Source: NCEH01 sp043195135 (GTDB taxonomy: Bacteria > Pseudomonadota > Alphaproteobacteria > Rhizobiales > Xanthobacteraceae). From it: 64,000 nucleotides of DNA. Below the pieces are notes generated by a model. It did not search any database. It was not told where the DNA came from and saw only the letters and a list, made by a program, of their open reading frames with translations. The stretch is taken from NCBI RefSeq assembly GCF_043195135.1, contig NZ_JBAFWP010000007.1; one strand, 5' to 3'. Shown piece by piece: positions 1 through 7,724 of this stretch; position 1 is the stretch's first letter, and the number at the start of each line of letters is the position of its first letter. A program made the position numbers and the translations under genes.

Positions 1-527
1 GCGTGGAAGCGCCGATCTTCGGGGTTTGCATATTCTGCTCGGCATGCCGCGCACAGGGAAAAGCTCTGCATCGTGGTGCGGGCGCGGTCGTAGGGCAGCC
101 CCCGGACGATGGAGAAGCGCGGCCCGCAGTCCGTGCAATTGGTGAAGGCATAGCCGAAGCGGCGCGCGGCGGGGTCGGCGATTTCCGCCCGGCAGGCCGG
201 GCAAGTGGCGATATCGGGCACGATGCCGACCGAAACCGCCCCTGCCCCGCTCTCGACGATGCGGAATCCGGCACCATCCGGCGGCGGCGCGGGACGCGAG
301 GAGATCGCCTCCACGCGGGACAGGACGGGCGCCTCCTCGCGCAAAGCGACTGCCAGGGCCGCTAAGGCCTTCGGCGCACCGCCGGCATGGATGAAGACCG
401 CGTCGCCGGTGTTGCGCACTTCCCCGGAAAGTCCGAGCCGCCGGGCGAGGCGCCACACGAAGGGCCTAAATCCCACCCCCTGCACGATCCCGCGCACGGT
501 GATTTCGACCCCCCGGATGTCGGACAT
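1..527 (-). CDS. hypF: HypF carbamoyltransferase, N-terminal part (runs off the left edge)
   Basis: HypF uses carbamoyl phosphate to make the thiocarbamate that becomes the CN ligands of the [NiFe] hydrogenase active site, working with HypE in the cytoplasm. About 175 residues are visible. They begin with an acylphosphatase domain carrying VQGVGFRPFVW near residues 15-25. Two zinc-finger-like Cys pairs follow (CPACRAE and CTDCGPRFSIV), then a third pair, CAACRAEY, near the window edge. The start is the ATG at 525-527, 7 bases after the hupV stop, so the gene looks co-transcribed with hupTUV. The same order, hupTUV-hypF, is known in Rhodobacter capsulatus, where hupSLC follow. Those genes would lie to the left and are not visible. 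The catalytic YrdC-like and Kae1-like domains are outside the window. Confidence 0.95.
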   Translation of the reverse strand, partial: MSDIRGVEITVRGIVQGVGFRPFVWRLARRLGLSGEVRNTGDAVFIHAGGAPKALAALAVALREEAPVLSRVEAISSRPAPPPDGAGFRIVESGAGAVSVGIVPDIATCPACRAEIADPAARRFGYAFTNCTDCGPRFSIVRGLPYDRARTTMQSFSLCAACRAEYANPEDRRFH

Positions 528-534
528 GGGCGCC

Positions 535-2013
535 TCAGTGCACCGTGCACACCATGCAGGGATCGAACGAGCGCACGATATGCTGCACGCTCAGCGGGGT
601 TGTCTCGTCGCGATGCACGAGCGCGCCCACCAGGGCGGCTTCGAGCGGACCGGGCACGCCGGCCGCGTCGCGCGGCGAGAAATTCCAGGTGGTCGGGGCA
701 ATGATCTGGTAGCGCGAGATGCGGCCACCCTCCACTTCCACCCAATGGCCGAGCGCGCCCCGCGCGGCCTCGGTCAGCCCCGCGGACCGGCCTCGGGCGG
801 GCATGTGCCCCTGGGCGCACCAGGCGCCCTCCGGTTCCAGGGCCCGGACCCAGGTTTCCATGGCGATGAGCGTGCGCGCGGTTTCCACCAGCCGGGCAAT
901 GACGCGGGAGAACACAGTGCCCCCGCCCGCTGACACGAGATCGCGGATCAGGGGCTGGCCGTCGATGACCTGCCGCGCCACGGCGCCCGTTTCGAACGGC
1001 AGGCCGTTCAGCCGCGGCGCCTTGCACCATGTGTACCCGGTCTCGTCCGTCCCGTCGGGCACGGTCGAGCCTTGGAACGGATGATGCGGATGCGCGCCCT
1101 CCTCCATGCGGGAGAAGGTGTGATCCTCCGCGATATCCGCCGGATCGAAGCCGCTCACCTCCCCCGCGACAAGGACGCCGGCGGGATAGAGCGGGCCCTC
1201 CTGCGCGGGATAGGCGCCATAGGAGAGAAACCGATCATAGGCGCGGCCTTGATGCGCCAGATCCAGATCGGCGGCGATCTCCAGGAACAGGCGGAAATCG
1301 CCGTCCGGGCCCCTGGCACGCCAGGCCTCCAGCTCGGCGCCATCGGCCAGGCTCGCCACCTGTTCCAGCTTCGCGCCGAACAATTGAGTCTCCAGCACCG
1401 CCCGCACCGCGCCCAGCGTGGCCAGGAGGCGGACCTTGTCGCGGGATTCCGCGCGCTTGGTCACGCCCCCGGGCTGGATCGCCAGGGTGTGGGGCCACCG
1501 GCCGGCGAGCAGGCCGAGAACATGGAGCAGGGTCGCCCGTGCCTCCAGCAGGCGCCGCGCGCTGGTGCCGCGCCCCGCCTTGAAGCGGGCTTCCGCCGTA
1601 GGGAACCACGCCCGCCCCGCATAGGCGGCGCGCGCGAAATCCGGCATGAAGAAGAGATGGAAATGGGTGAGATGGTCCGCCACATTCTCGGTGGCGACGA
1701 TGAGATTGGTGGCGATCCGCCCGTTCCGCGTCGGTTCCAGCCCTTGCAATCCGGCCAACGCCAGGGCTGCGGCCTGGGACTGGGAAACCGAGCAGATGCC
1801 GCAGATGCGCGGCGCGATCACCAGCGCATCCAGCGGGTCGCGCCCCTCCAGAATACGCTCGAAGCCGCGAAACAGCGGCGACGAGACATGGGCCTGCGCC
1901 ACCGCGCCATTGGCGATGTCCAGCCGCACCTCCAGATCGCCCTCCACGCGATTGAACGGCCCGACGATGAGCCGCGTGACGCCATCGCCCGCTGAACCTT
2001 GCGCTTCGCTCAT
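535..2013 (-). CDS. hupV: Regulatory [NiFe] hydrogenase large subunit HupV/HoxC
   Basis: This is the active-site subunit of the cytoplasmic H2-sensing hydrogenase, which signals hydrogen to a histidine kinase rather than feeding respiration. It has 492 residues. The N-terminal Ni ligand motif is RICGICSVSQ at 69-78, with Cys71 and Cys74. Where respiratory enzymes have His in RxCGxCxxxH this one has Gln78, which fits the sensory branch. The C-terminal ligands are in DPCMVCTVH, and the protein stops exactly at that His. It therefore lacks the C-terminal extension that a maturation protease removes from respiratory enzymes, as known for HupV/HoxC. It overlaps the hupU stop by an ATGA (2010-2013), implying coupled translation. 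Confidence 0.96.
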   Translation of the reverse strand: MSEAQGSAGDGVTRLIVGPFNRVEGDLEVRLDIANGAVAQAHVSSPLFRGFERILEGRDPLDALVIAPRICGICSVSQSQAAALALAGLQGLEPTRNGRIATNLIVATENVADHLTHFHLFFMPDFARAAYAGRAWFPTAEARFKAGRGTSARRLLEARATLLHVLGLLAGRWPHTLAIQPGGVTKRAESRDKVRLLATLGAVRAVLETQLFGAKLEQVASLADGAELEAWRARGPDGDFRLFLEIAADLDLAHQGRAYDRFLSYGAYPAQEGPLYPAGVLVAGEVSGFDPADIAEDHTFSRMEEGAHPHHPFQGSTVPDGTDETGYTWCKAPRLNGLPFETGAVARQVIDGQPLIRDLVSAGGGTVFSRVIARLVETARTLIAMETWVRALEPEGAWCAQGHMPARGRSAGLTEAARGALGHWVEVEGGRISRYQIIAPTTWNFSPRDAAGVPGPLEAALVGALVHRDETTPLSVQHIVRSFDPCMVCTVH

Positions 2014-3017
2014 CGCCGCTTGATGTCCCGCACCGTGGGCGGCACCACCAGATGGTCGCTCACCGCATTGCGCCGCAGCCGTTCGGGCGTCGCCGCTTTC
2101 GCGAGGGAGGACAGGGCGATAAACCAGGCCTTCGGCATGTCGGTGGGCAGGCCGACGGGAATGCCGGCGACCTTCGGGGTTTCCAGGAAGGCGTGGCCCG
2201 GCTCCTCGAATTCAGGCGCCGTGCAATTGATGCAGGCATAGCCGCCGCGGGTGCAGGAGCCCTCGCCGTTCCAGGAGCGCGTGTTGCAATCCGCATGGGC
2301 CTGGGTGCCGAGGCAGCCCAGGTGCTCCATCATGCAGCCGAGGTCGGAGAGCTTCTCCGCGCTCGCCTTGAACTCGTAATATTCGTTGCGCGGGCAGCCA
2401 TGGTGCACGAGATGGTCGGCATAGAAGCGCGGCCGGCGATAGGCATCGAGATCCTGCGCGCCAAGCAGGCCGGAGGCCAGCAGCATCAAGGTCTCGGTCA
2501 CCCAATTGGGGTGTGTGGGGCATCCGGCGACATTGATCACCGGCAGGCCCGAGCGGGAGCGGAACATGGCGCCCAGCGCCCCGCCCTCGCGCCGCCCGTC
2601 ATATTGCAGGCCGCAGGCATCGGCGGGATTGATGCCGGCGGCGGTCACGCCCCCATAGGCGGCGCAGGTGCCGACCGCGATCACATGCTCGGCGAGGGCT
2701 GCAAGCTCCCGCACCCATTCGATCGTCGGACGGCCCGTGCCGGCGAGCACATGGAAGCGGCCGGTGCCGTTCGGCCCGCGCAACAGCGAACCCTCGACAC
2801 ACAGGGCGTCGAGGCGCACCGCGCCGGACCGCACGCGCTCGAACACCGCCAAGGCCTCGCTCCCGGTCTCCTCGGATAGGCCCGGGTGCCAGAGCATGCG
2901 GATGCCGGCGCTGTCGAGCGTGGTGAGCAGGTCCGGCCCCTCGGCGCAGAGCAGCGACATGGTGCAGCCGCCGCAGCCGCCGGATTGCAGCCAGAGAATG
3001 TTGAACGGCGTGCTCAA
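2010..3017 (-). CDS. hupU: Regulatory [NiFe] hydrogenase small subunit HupU/HoxB
   Basis: This is the iron-sulfur subunit of the H2 sensor and pairs with HupV. It has 335 residues. Cys15 and Cys18 in SGGCGGCTMSL begin the proximal cluster ligands. Further ligands lie in GTCAAYGG, GCPTHPNW and the C-terminal HHGCPRNEYYE to CINCTAPEFE region. There is no twin-arginine signal peptide, so the complex should be cytoplasmic, as for known sensor hydrogenases. The start is not an ATG: the best choice is TTG at 3015-3017, which overlaps the hupT stop codon (TTGA) and places the cluster motif at the normal distance from the N terminus. The open frame continues upstream only as a shadow inside hupT. Confidence 0.94.
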   Translation of the reverse strand: MSTPFNILWLQSGGCGGCTMSLLCAEGPDLLTTLDSAGIRMLWHPGLSEETGSEALAVFERVRSGAVRLDALCVEGSLLRGPNGTGRFHVLAGTGRPTIEWVRELAALAEHVIAVGTCAAYGGVTAAGINPADACGLQYDGRREGGALGAMFRSRSGLPVINVAGCPTHPNWVTETLMLLASGLLGAQDLDAYRRPRFYADHLVHHGCPRNEYYEFKASAEKLSDLGCMMEHLGCLGTQAHADCNTRSWNGEGSCTRGGYACINCTAPEFEEPGHAFLETPKVAGIPVGLPTDMPKAWFIALSSLAKAATPERLRRNAVSDHLVVPPTVRDIKRR

Positions 3018-4423
3018 GCTGGCCCCTCCGCCGGCGCGGCCGGCAAGGTCACCCGCATCACCGCGCCGCCACCGGGATGATTGCCCGCCTCCAGCAGGCC
3101 GTCGTGCTCCTGCACGATGCGATAGCTGATGGACAGGCCAAGGCCGGTCCCCTTGCCCACGGGCTTCGTGGTGAAGAAGGGATCGAAGATCCGCGAAGCG
3201 ATCTCCGGGGCGATGCCGGGCCCGCTGTCCTGGACGCTGATGACGACGCGGTCGCCGCGCCGCTCGCCGGCGATCAGCAGCCGGCGGCGGCCGCCGCCCT
3301 CCATGGCGTCCACCGCGTTTTGAATGAGGTTCATCATCATCTGGTGCAACTGGCCGGGATGGCCGATCACGTCGAGCGGCCCCACCAGCTGAAAGGTGGT
3401 CTCCACGGCCGGGCTCTGGGCCTTGGCCACCCAATCCAGGGACGAGCGCACCAGCGCCGCCATGTCCACCGGTTCGGACGCCTGCCGCCGGTCCGAGGAG
3501 AAGCGCCGCAGGTCGGCGACGATGTCGCGGACCCGCTCGGCCCCTTCCAGCATGCCGGCAATGGTGGGGGCCATCTCCTTCAAGGTGCGGTCGATCTTCA
3601 GGTCCGCCCGCAGCTCGCTTGCCACCGGCGCTTGGCCGTGCAGCGCATCCACATAGCTCACGAGCCGCTCGCCATAGCGCTTCAGGGCGTGGGCGTTGCC
3701 ATAGACGAAGGAGATGGGATTGTTCAGCTCGTGGGCGACGCCTGCGACCAGGCGGCCGAGCGAGGCCATCTTCTCGGCATGCACCAGCTGCTGCTGGGCC
3801 TGCTTCAGCCGCTCGTGGGCGGCGGCGAGATCGCTATAGGCTTTGCGCAGCTCGCCGATCGGCCGGCCCATGAGGACGATGCCCACCGCACGGCCCCGGG
3901 AATCGAACCGGATCGCGCCGTTGACCGAAACCGGCAAGGGACCCTCCGGCGTGGAGAAGGCGAAATCACGGTCCACGATGCGCTGCCGCTTGGCGACGAT
4001 GGCCAATACGTCGGCAAATCCGGTCGGCGTTTCCGGCGCCAGCAGATCTGCGAGCCTGAGGTCCAGCAGGTCGGACCCCGAACGGCCGAGCAGCCGCTCG
4101 GCGGCGACGTTCACCTGCTCGATGCGGCCGGTGAGGTCGCAGGCGATCAAGGCGTCGGTCATGGACGCCATTACGCCCGCGATGAAGGCCTGGGCTTCCT
4201 CCAGCGCGGCGTTCTTGTTCTCAAGCTCCACCTGCTGGGTCACCAGCTCGGCGTAGGTCTCGTCCATCTTGCGGATGACGGCGATCCAGGCCTGTTCCGC
4301 ATCGGCGTTGAGCGCAGCGGCGGCATCGATCCCAAGCCCGCCGGCGGCGGGATCGAGCGCACGGCCTTTGCTACCGGATGCGGGCATGGACAGGGAAACC
4401 GGGATCGACAAAAGAGCCGTCAT
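3014..4423 (-). CDS. hupT: PAS sensor histidine kinase HupT/HoxJ, partner of the H2 sensor
   Basis: In known systems this kinase complexes with HupUV and controls the NtrC-type regulator HupR/HoxA of the uptake hydrogenase genes. The 469-residue protein has no membrane segments. It has a helical N-terminal stretch (about 45-80), a PAS domain (about 80-190), a coiled linker, then a HisKA domain with His231 in GVAHELNNPISF. A C-terminal HATPase domain has DPFFTTKPVGKGTGLGLS. It is the first gene of the cluster and overlaps hupU at its stop codon. No response regulator gene is visible; in relatives it lies further downstream. The N-terminal Met chosen is the longest; a start a few codons later is possible. 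Confidence 0.93.
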   Translation of the reverse strand: MTALLSIPVSLSMPASGSKGRALDPAAGGLGIDAAAALNADAEQAWIAVIRKMDETYAELVTQQVELENKNAALEEAQAFIAGVMASMTDALIACDLTGRIEQVNVAAERLLGRSGSDLLDLRLADLLAPETPTGFADVLAIVAKRQRIVDRDFAFSTPEGPLPVSVNGAIRFDSRGRAVGIVLMGRPIGELRKAYSDLAAAHERLKQAQQQLVHAEKMASLGRLVAGVAHELNNPISFVYGNAHALKRYGERLVSYVDALHGQAPVASELRADLKIDRTLKEMAPTIAGMLEGAERVRDIVADLRRFSSDRRQASEPVDMAALVRSSLDWVAKAQSPAVETTFQLVGPLDVIGHPGQLHQMMMNLIQNAVDAMEGGGRRRLLIAGERRGDRVVISVQDSGPGIAPEIASRIFDPFFTTKPVGKGTGLGLSISYRIVQEHDGLLEAGNHPGGGAVMRVTLPAAPAEGPA

Positions 4424-4493
4424 GCTAAGCCCGCCGCGCCCCGGATCACAACAGCGGATCCTCGGCGCCCCAGGACGGCGGCGAGAATTGCCT

Positions 4494-4509
4494 TTAATTC
4501 ACAAATTAA
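4494..4509. promoter_or_regulatory. AT-rich palindrome upstream of hupT (candidate operator)
   Basis: TTAATT-CACA-AATTAA is a perfect 6-bp inverted repeat with a 4-base spacer, about 71 bp upstream of the hupT start. It is the only AT-rich patch in the 144-bp gap between hupT and the next minus-strand gene. The paired TTAA half-sites are 8 bases apart, one more than the 7 of a CtrA box, so no regulator is assigned. Confidence 0.35.
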
Positions 4510-4567
4510 CACCACGAAAACAGAGGCTTGATTGCGCATTCCGACCTGATGATTCAGATTGCGAGTG

Positions 4568-5362
4568 TCACCCCTCGAAGGTCATGCCGTCGAAGGCGGG
4601 GATAATGCCCGCCGGAAGGATGGTCTCCAGGCGTCCGTAATCCAGGTCGGTATGGAGATTGGTCAAAATGCTCCGGCGCGGCTTCAGTCGCGCGATGTGG
4701 GCGAGCGCCTCGCTCAGGCTGAAATGGGAAGGATGCGGCGCCTCACGTAATGCATCAAGAATCCAGATATCCAGATTTTCGAGATATTGAAGTGAGTTAT
4801 CCGGAAATGCACTGACATCGCTTGAATAGGCGACGCCCTCGAAGCGGAAGCCGAACGAGTCGATCTCCCCATGGTGCTGGCGAATCGGCAGCGCGACAAC
4901 CGGCCCGCCCGGCCCGTCGATCTGCACCGCCCGGCCCTCATGGAACCTGTGCTCGGTCAGGATCGGCGGATAAACGCCGCCCGGCGGTGTGCGGAAGCAA
5001 TAGCCGAACCTTTGATGCAGGGCCTCCGACGTGTCCGCATCGATATAGGCGTCGATGCGCTGGCGCTGCTGGATGGCCAGCGGGCGAATGTCGTCGATCC
5101 CGTGGGTGTGGTCGGCGTGGGCGTGGGTGAAGAGCACGCCGTCCACCCGATCGACCTGCGCATCCAGCAATTGCTCGCGCAGGTCCGGGGACGTGTCCAC
5201 CAGCACCGTCGTCACGCCGTCCGGTCCGTGCCGGCGCACCAGCAGCGAGCAGCGCCGCCGGCGGTTGCGCGGATTGGTGGGATCGCACGCGCCCCATCCC
5301 TGCGCCACGCGGGGCACGCCGCCCGAGGAACCGCAGCCGAGTATGGTGAAGGTCAGGCCCAT
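4568..5362 (-). CDS. MBL-fold metallo-hydrolase, PhnP-like
   Basis: This is a cytoplasmic metallo-beta-lactamase-fold phosphodiesterase of 264 residues. The metal motif is THAHADHTHG, with His80, His82, Asp84 and His85. A later QHHGEIDSFGFR and a C-terminal LTNLHTDLDY supply the remaining ligands. The opening ILGCGSSGGVPRV is typical of the PhnP-like branch. Phosphoribosyl cyclic phosphate hydrolysis is known for PhnP, but no phn genes are nearby, so the substrate is open. In many alphaproteobacteria this gene follows metG-holB-tatD. Here tatD is about 44 kb away and metG is not in the window. It lies downstream of a divergent promoter region shared with glgX. Confidence 0.85.
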   Translation of the reverse strand: MGLTFTILGCGSSGGVPRVAQGWGACDPTNPRNRRRRCSLLVRRHGPDGVTTVLVDTSPDLREQLLDAQVDRVDGVLFTHAHADHTHGIDDIRPLAIQQRQRIDAYIDADTSEALHQRFGYCFRTPPGGVYPPILTEHRFHEGRAVQIDGPGGPVVALPIRQHHGEIDSFGFRFEGVAYSSDVSAFPDNSLQYLENLDIWILDALREAPHPSHFSLSEALAHIARLKPRRSILTNLHTDLDYGRLETILPAGIIPAFDGMTFEG

Positions 5363-5573
5363 GGGAAGCTTCCGCGCGCTGTCACCCAGGAGCCTTACCG
5401 CCGCCGGCGCGGATCACCAAGGCTCTCGCGCCGGGCACGCCCGATTCTCCCCAGGCACGACCGCAGTTTCCGCACCGTCTTCGTGCGACGCAACCAACGC
5501 TGCGTTGCTGCGTTGAGCCTAGACGGATCGGCCGACGGCCGGCGGCCGGGTACATCAATGCGGGGCAACGGAC

Positions 5574-7724
5574 ATGGACATGCTGGTAACGGACGCGGCT
5601 CCTCAGGTGATGAAGGCGTCGCGGGTCCGGGAGGGAAATCCGTTTCCCCTTGGCGCGACCTGGGACGGGCTCGGGGTCAATTTCGCGCTGTTCTCCGCCA
5701 ATGCCACCAAGGTGGAACTGTGCCTCTTCGATGCCGATGGCGAGCGCGAGGTGGAGCGCATTGAACTGCCCGAATATACCGATGAGGTGTGGCACGGCTA
5801 TCTGCCCGACGCCCGCCCCGGCCTCGTCTACGCCTATCGCGTCCATGGCCCCTATGAACCCCAGGCCGGCCATCGGTTCAATGCCAACAAGCTGCTGCTG
5901 GATCCCTACGGCAAGCAATTGGTGGGCGCGCTCAGCTGGAACCCCGCCTTGTTCGGCTATCAGATCGAGAGCAAGGAAAAGAACAAGGATCTCACCTTCG
6001 ACACCCGCGATAGCGCCGCCTTCATGCCGAAGTGCCGGGTGATCGACCCGGCTTTCACCTGGGGCATGACGCGCCGGCCCATGGTCCCGTGGGATCGCAC
6101 CATTCTCTATGAGGCCCACGCTCGCGGCTACACCATGCGCCATCCCCAGGTGCGGGAGGATCTGCGCGGCACCTTCGCCGGCCTCATGGCGCCGGAGGTG
6201 ATCGACTATTTGAGGGACCTCGGGATCACCGCTCTGGAGCTGCTGCCGGTGCACGGTTTCGTGGACGACAGCTATCTCGTGGAAAAGGGCCTGCGGAACT
6301 ATTGGGGCTACAACACGATTTCCTTCTTCGCCCCGCATCCGCTCTATCTCGCGAGCCCGAACGTCAACGAATTCAAGGAGATGGTCGCGCGCTACCACGC
6401 CGCGGGCATCGAGCTGATCCTGGACGTCGTCTATAATCACACGGCGGAGGGCAACGAGCTTGGCCCGACGCTCTCGTTCAAGGGCATCGACAACGCCTCA
6501 TATTATCGCCTGCCTGCGGACAAGCGCTTTTATATCAACGATACCGGCACCGGAAACACGGTGAACCTCTCGCATCCCCGCGTCCTGCAAATGGTCACGG
6601 ACAGCCTGCGCTATTGGGCCACCGAGATGCAGGTCGACGGTTTCCGGTTCGATCTCGCCACCATCCTCGGCCGCGAGGCCCATGGCTTCGACGAGGGCGG
6701 CGGGTTTCTCGATTCCTGCCGCCAGGACCCCGTGCTCTCGCAAGTGAAGCTGATCGCCGAGCCTTGGGATTGCGGCCCGGGCGGATATCAGGTCGGCGGC
6801 TTCTCGCCGGGCTGGGCGGAATGGAACGACCGCTATCGCGACACGATCCGTGCCTATTGGAAGGGCGATGACGGCCAGATCGCGGAACTCGCCACCCGCC
6901 TCACGGCCTCCGGCGACTTCTTCAACCGGCGCGGCCGCAAGCCGTGGTCGTCGGTGAACTTCATCTCCGCTCATGACGGCTTCACCCTCGCGGATCTGGT
7001 CTCCTACAACGACAAGCACAATGAGGCGAACGGCGAGGACAACCGCGACGGCCATTCCCACAATCTGTCGTGGAATCACGGCGTCGAGGGCCCGAGCGAG
7101 GATCCTGAGATCTGCGCCCTGCGGGCGCGGCAGATGCGCAACATGCTGGCCACGCTGCTGTTTTCCCAGGGGACGCCGATGATCCTCGGCGGCGACGAAT
7201 TCGCCCGCACCCAGGGCGGCAATAACAATGCCTATTGCCAGGACAACGAAATCGGCTGGATCGACTGGGATTTCTCGCCGGCCGGGCGCGACCTGCACGC
7301 CTTCGCGCGCACCCTGATCGCGGTGCGCCAGTCCCACCCCCTGCTGCGCAGAAGCCGTTTCTTGAGCGGGGCCTATAATAAGGAGCTGGATGTCAAGGAC
7401 GTGTGCTGGCTCGCCCCGGACGGCAGCGAAATGGGCGAGGAGCAATGGCAGGACGGGCTCAGCCGCTGCATGGGCGTGTTGATGGATGGGCGCGCGCAGC
7501 CCACCGGCATTCGCCGCAAGGGGACGGACACTACCTTGCTGCTGATCGTGAACGCGCATTTCGACGTGGTGAATTTCACCCTTCCCGAAGTCGTCGGCGG
7601 CGCGGGCTGGCGCCTGATCGTCGACACCAACGCACCCGAGCCTGCGGCCCATCCCACCTTTCCTTTCGCCCATGTGTATGAAGTGACCGGCCGCTCGCTC
7701 CTGCTGCTCGAAGTGGCATCATGA
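5574..7724 (+). CDS. glgX: Glycogen debranching enzyme GlgX
   Basis: This GH13 isoamylase hydrolyses alpha-1,6 branches of phosphorylase-limited glycogen in the cytoplasm. The 716-residue length fits GlgX. An N-terminal CBM48-like domain (about 20-110, with NPFPLGATWDGLGVNFALF) precedes the catalytic barrel. Barrel motifs include DVVYNHTAEG, DGFRFDLATILGRE with the nucleophile Asp, LIAEPWDCGPGGY with the acid Glu, and NFISAHDGFTLADL. Two in-frame Met codons open the gene (5574 and 5580), and no strong ribosome site decides between them. No other glycogen gene is in the window. The stop overlaps the start of the membrane protein downstream, so the two are probably one transcript. Confidence 0.95.
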   Translation: MDMLVTDAAPQVMKASRVREGNPFPLGATWDGLGVNFALFSANATKVELCLFDADGEREVERIELPEYTDEVWHGYLPDARPGLVYAYRVHGPYEPQAGHRFNANKLLLDPYGKQLVGALSWNPALFGYQIESKEKNKDLTFDTRDSAAFMPKCRVIDPAFTWGMTRRPMVPWDRTILYEAHARGYTMRHPQVREDLRGTFAGLMAPEVIDYLRDLGITALELLPVHGFVDDSYLVEKGLRNYWGYNTISFFAPHPLYLASPNVNEFKEMVARYHAAGIELILDVVYNHTAEGNELGPTLSFKGIDNASYYRLPADKRFYINDTGTGNTVNLSHPRVLQMVTDSLRYWATEMQVDGFRFDLATILGREAHGFDEGGGFLDSCRQDPVLSQVKLIAEPWDCGPGGYQVGGFSPGWAEWNDRYRDTIRAYWKGDDGQIAELATRLTASGDFFNRRGRKPWSSVNFISAHDGFTLADLVSYNDKHNEANGEDNRDGHSHNLSWNHGVEGPSEDPEICALRARQMRNMLATLLFSQGTPMILGGDEFARTQGGNNNAYCQDNEIGWIDWDFSPAGRDLHAFARTLIAVRQSHPLLRRSRFLSGAYNKELDVKDVCWLAPDGSEMGEEQWQDGLSRCMGVLMDGRAQPTGIRRKGTDTTLLLIVNAHFDVVNFTLPEVVGGAGWRLIVDTNAPEPAAHPTFPFAHVYEVTGRSLLLLEVAS

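Noticed and set aside
4494..4509. CtrA binding site upstream of hupT
   Set aside because: The TTAA half-sites are separated by 8 bases instead of 7, so it is listed only as an unassigned palindrome.
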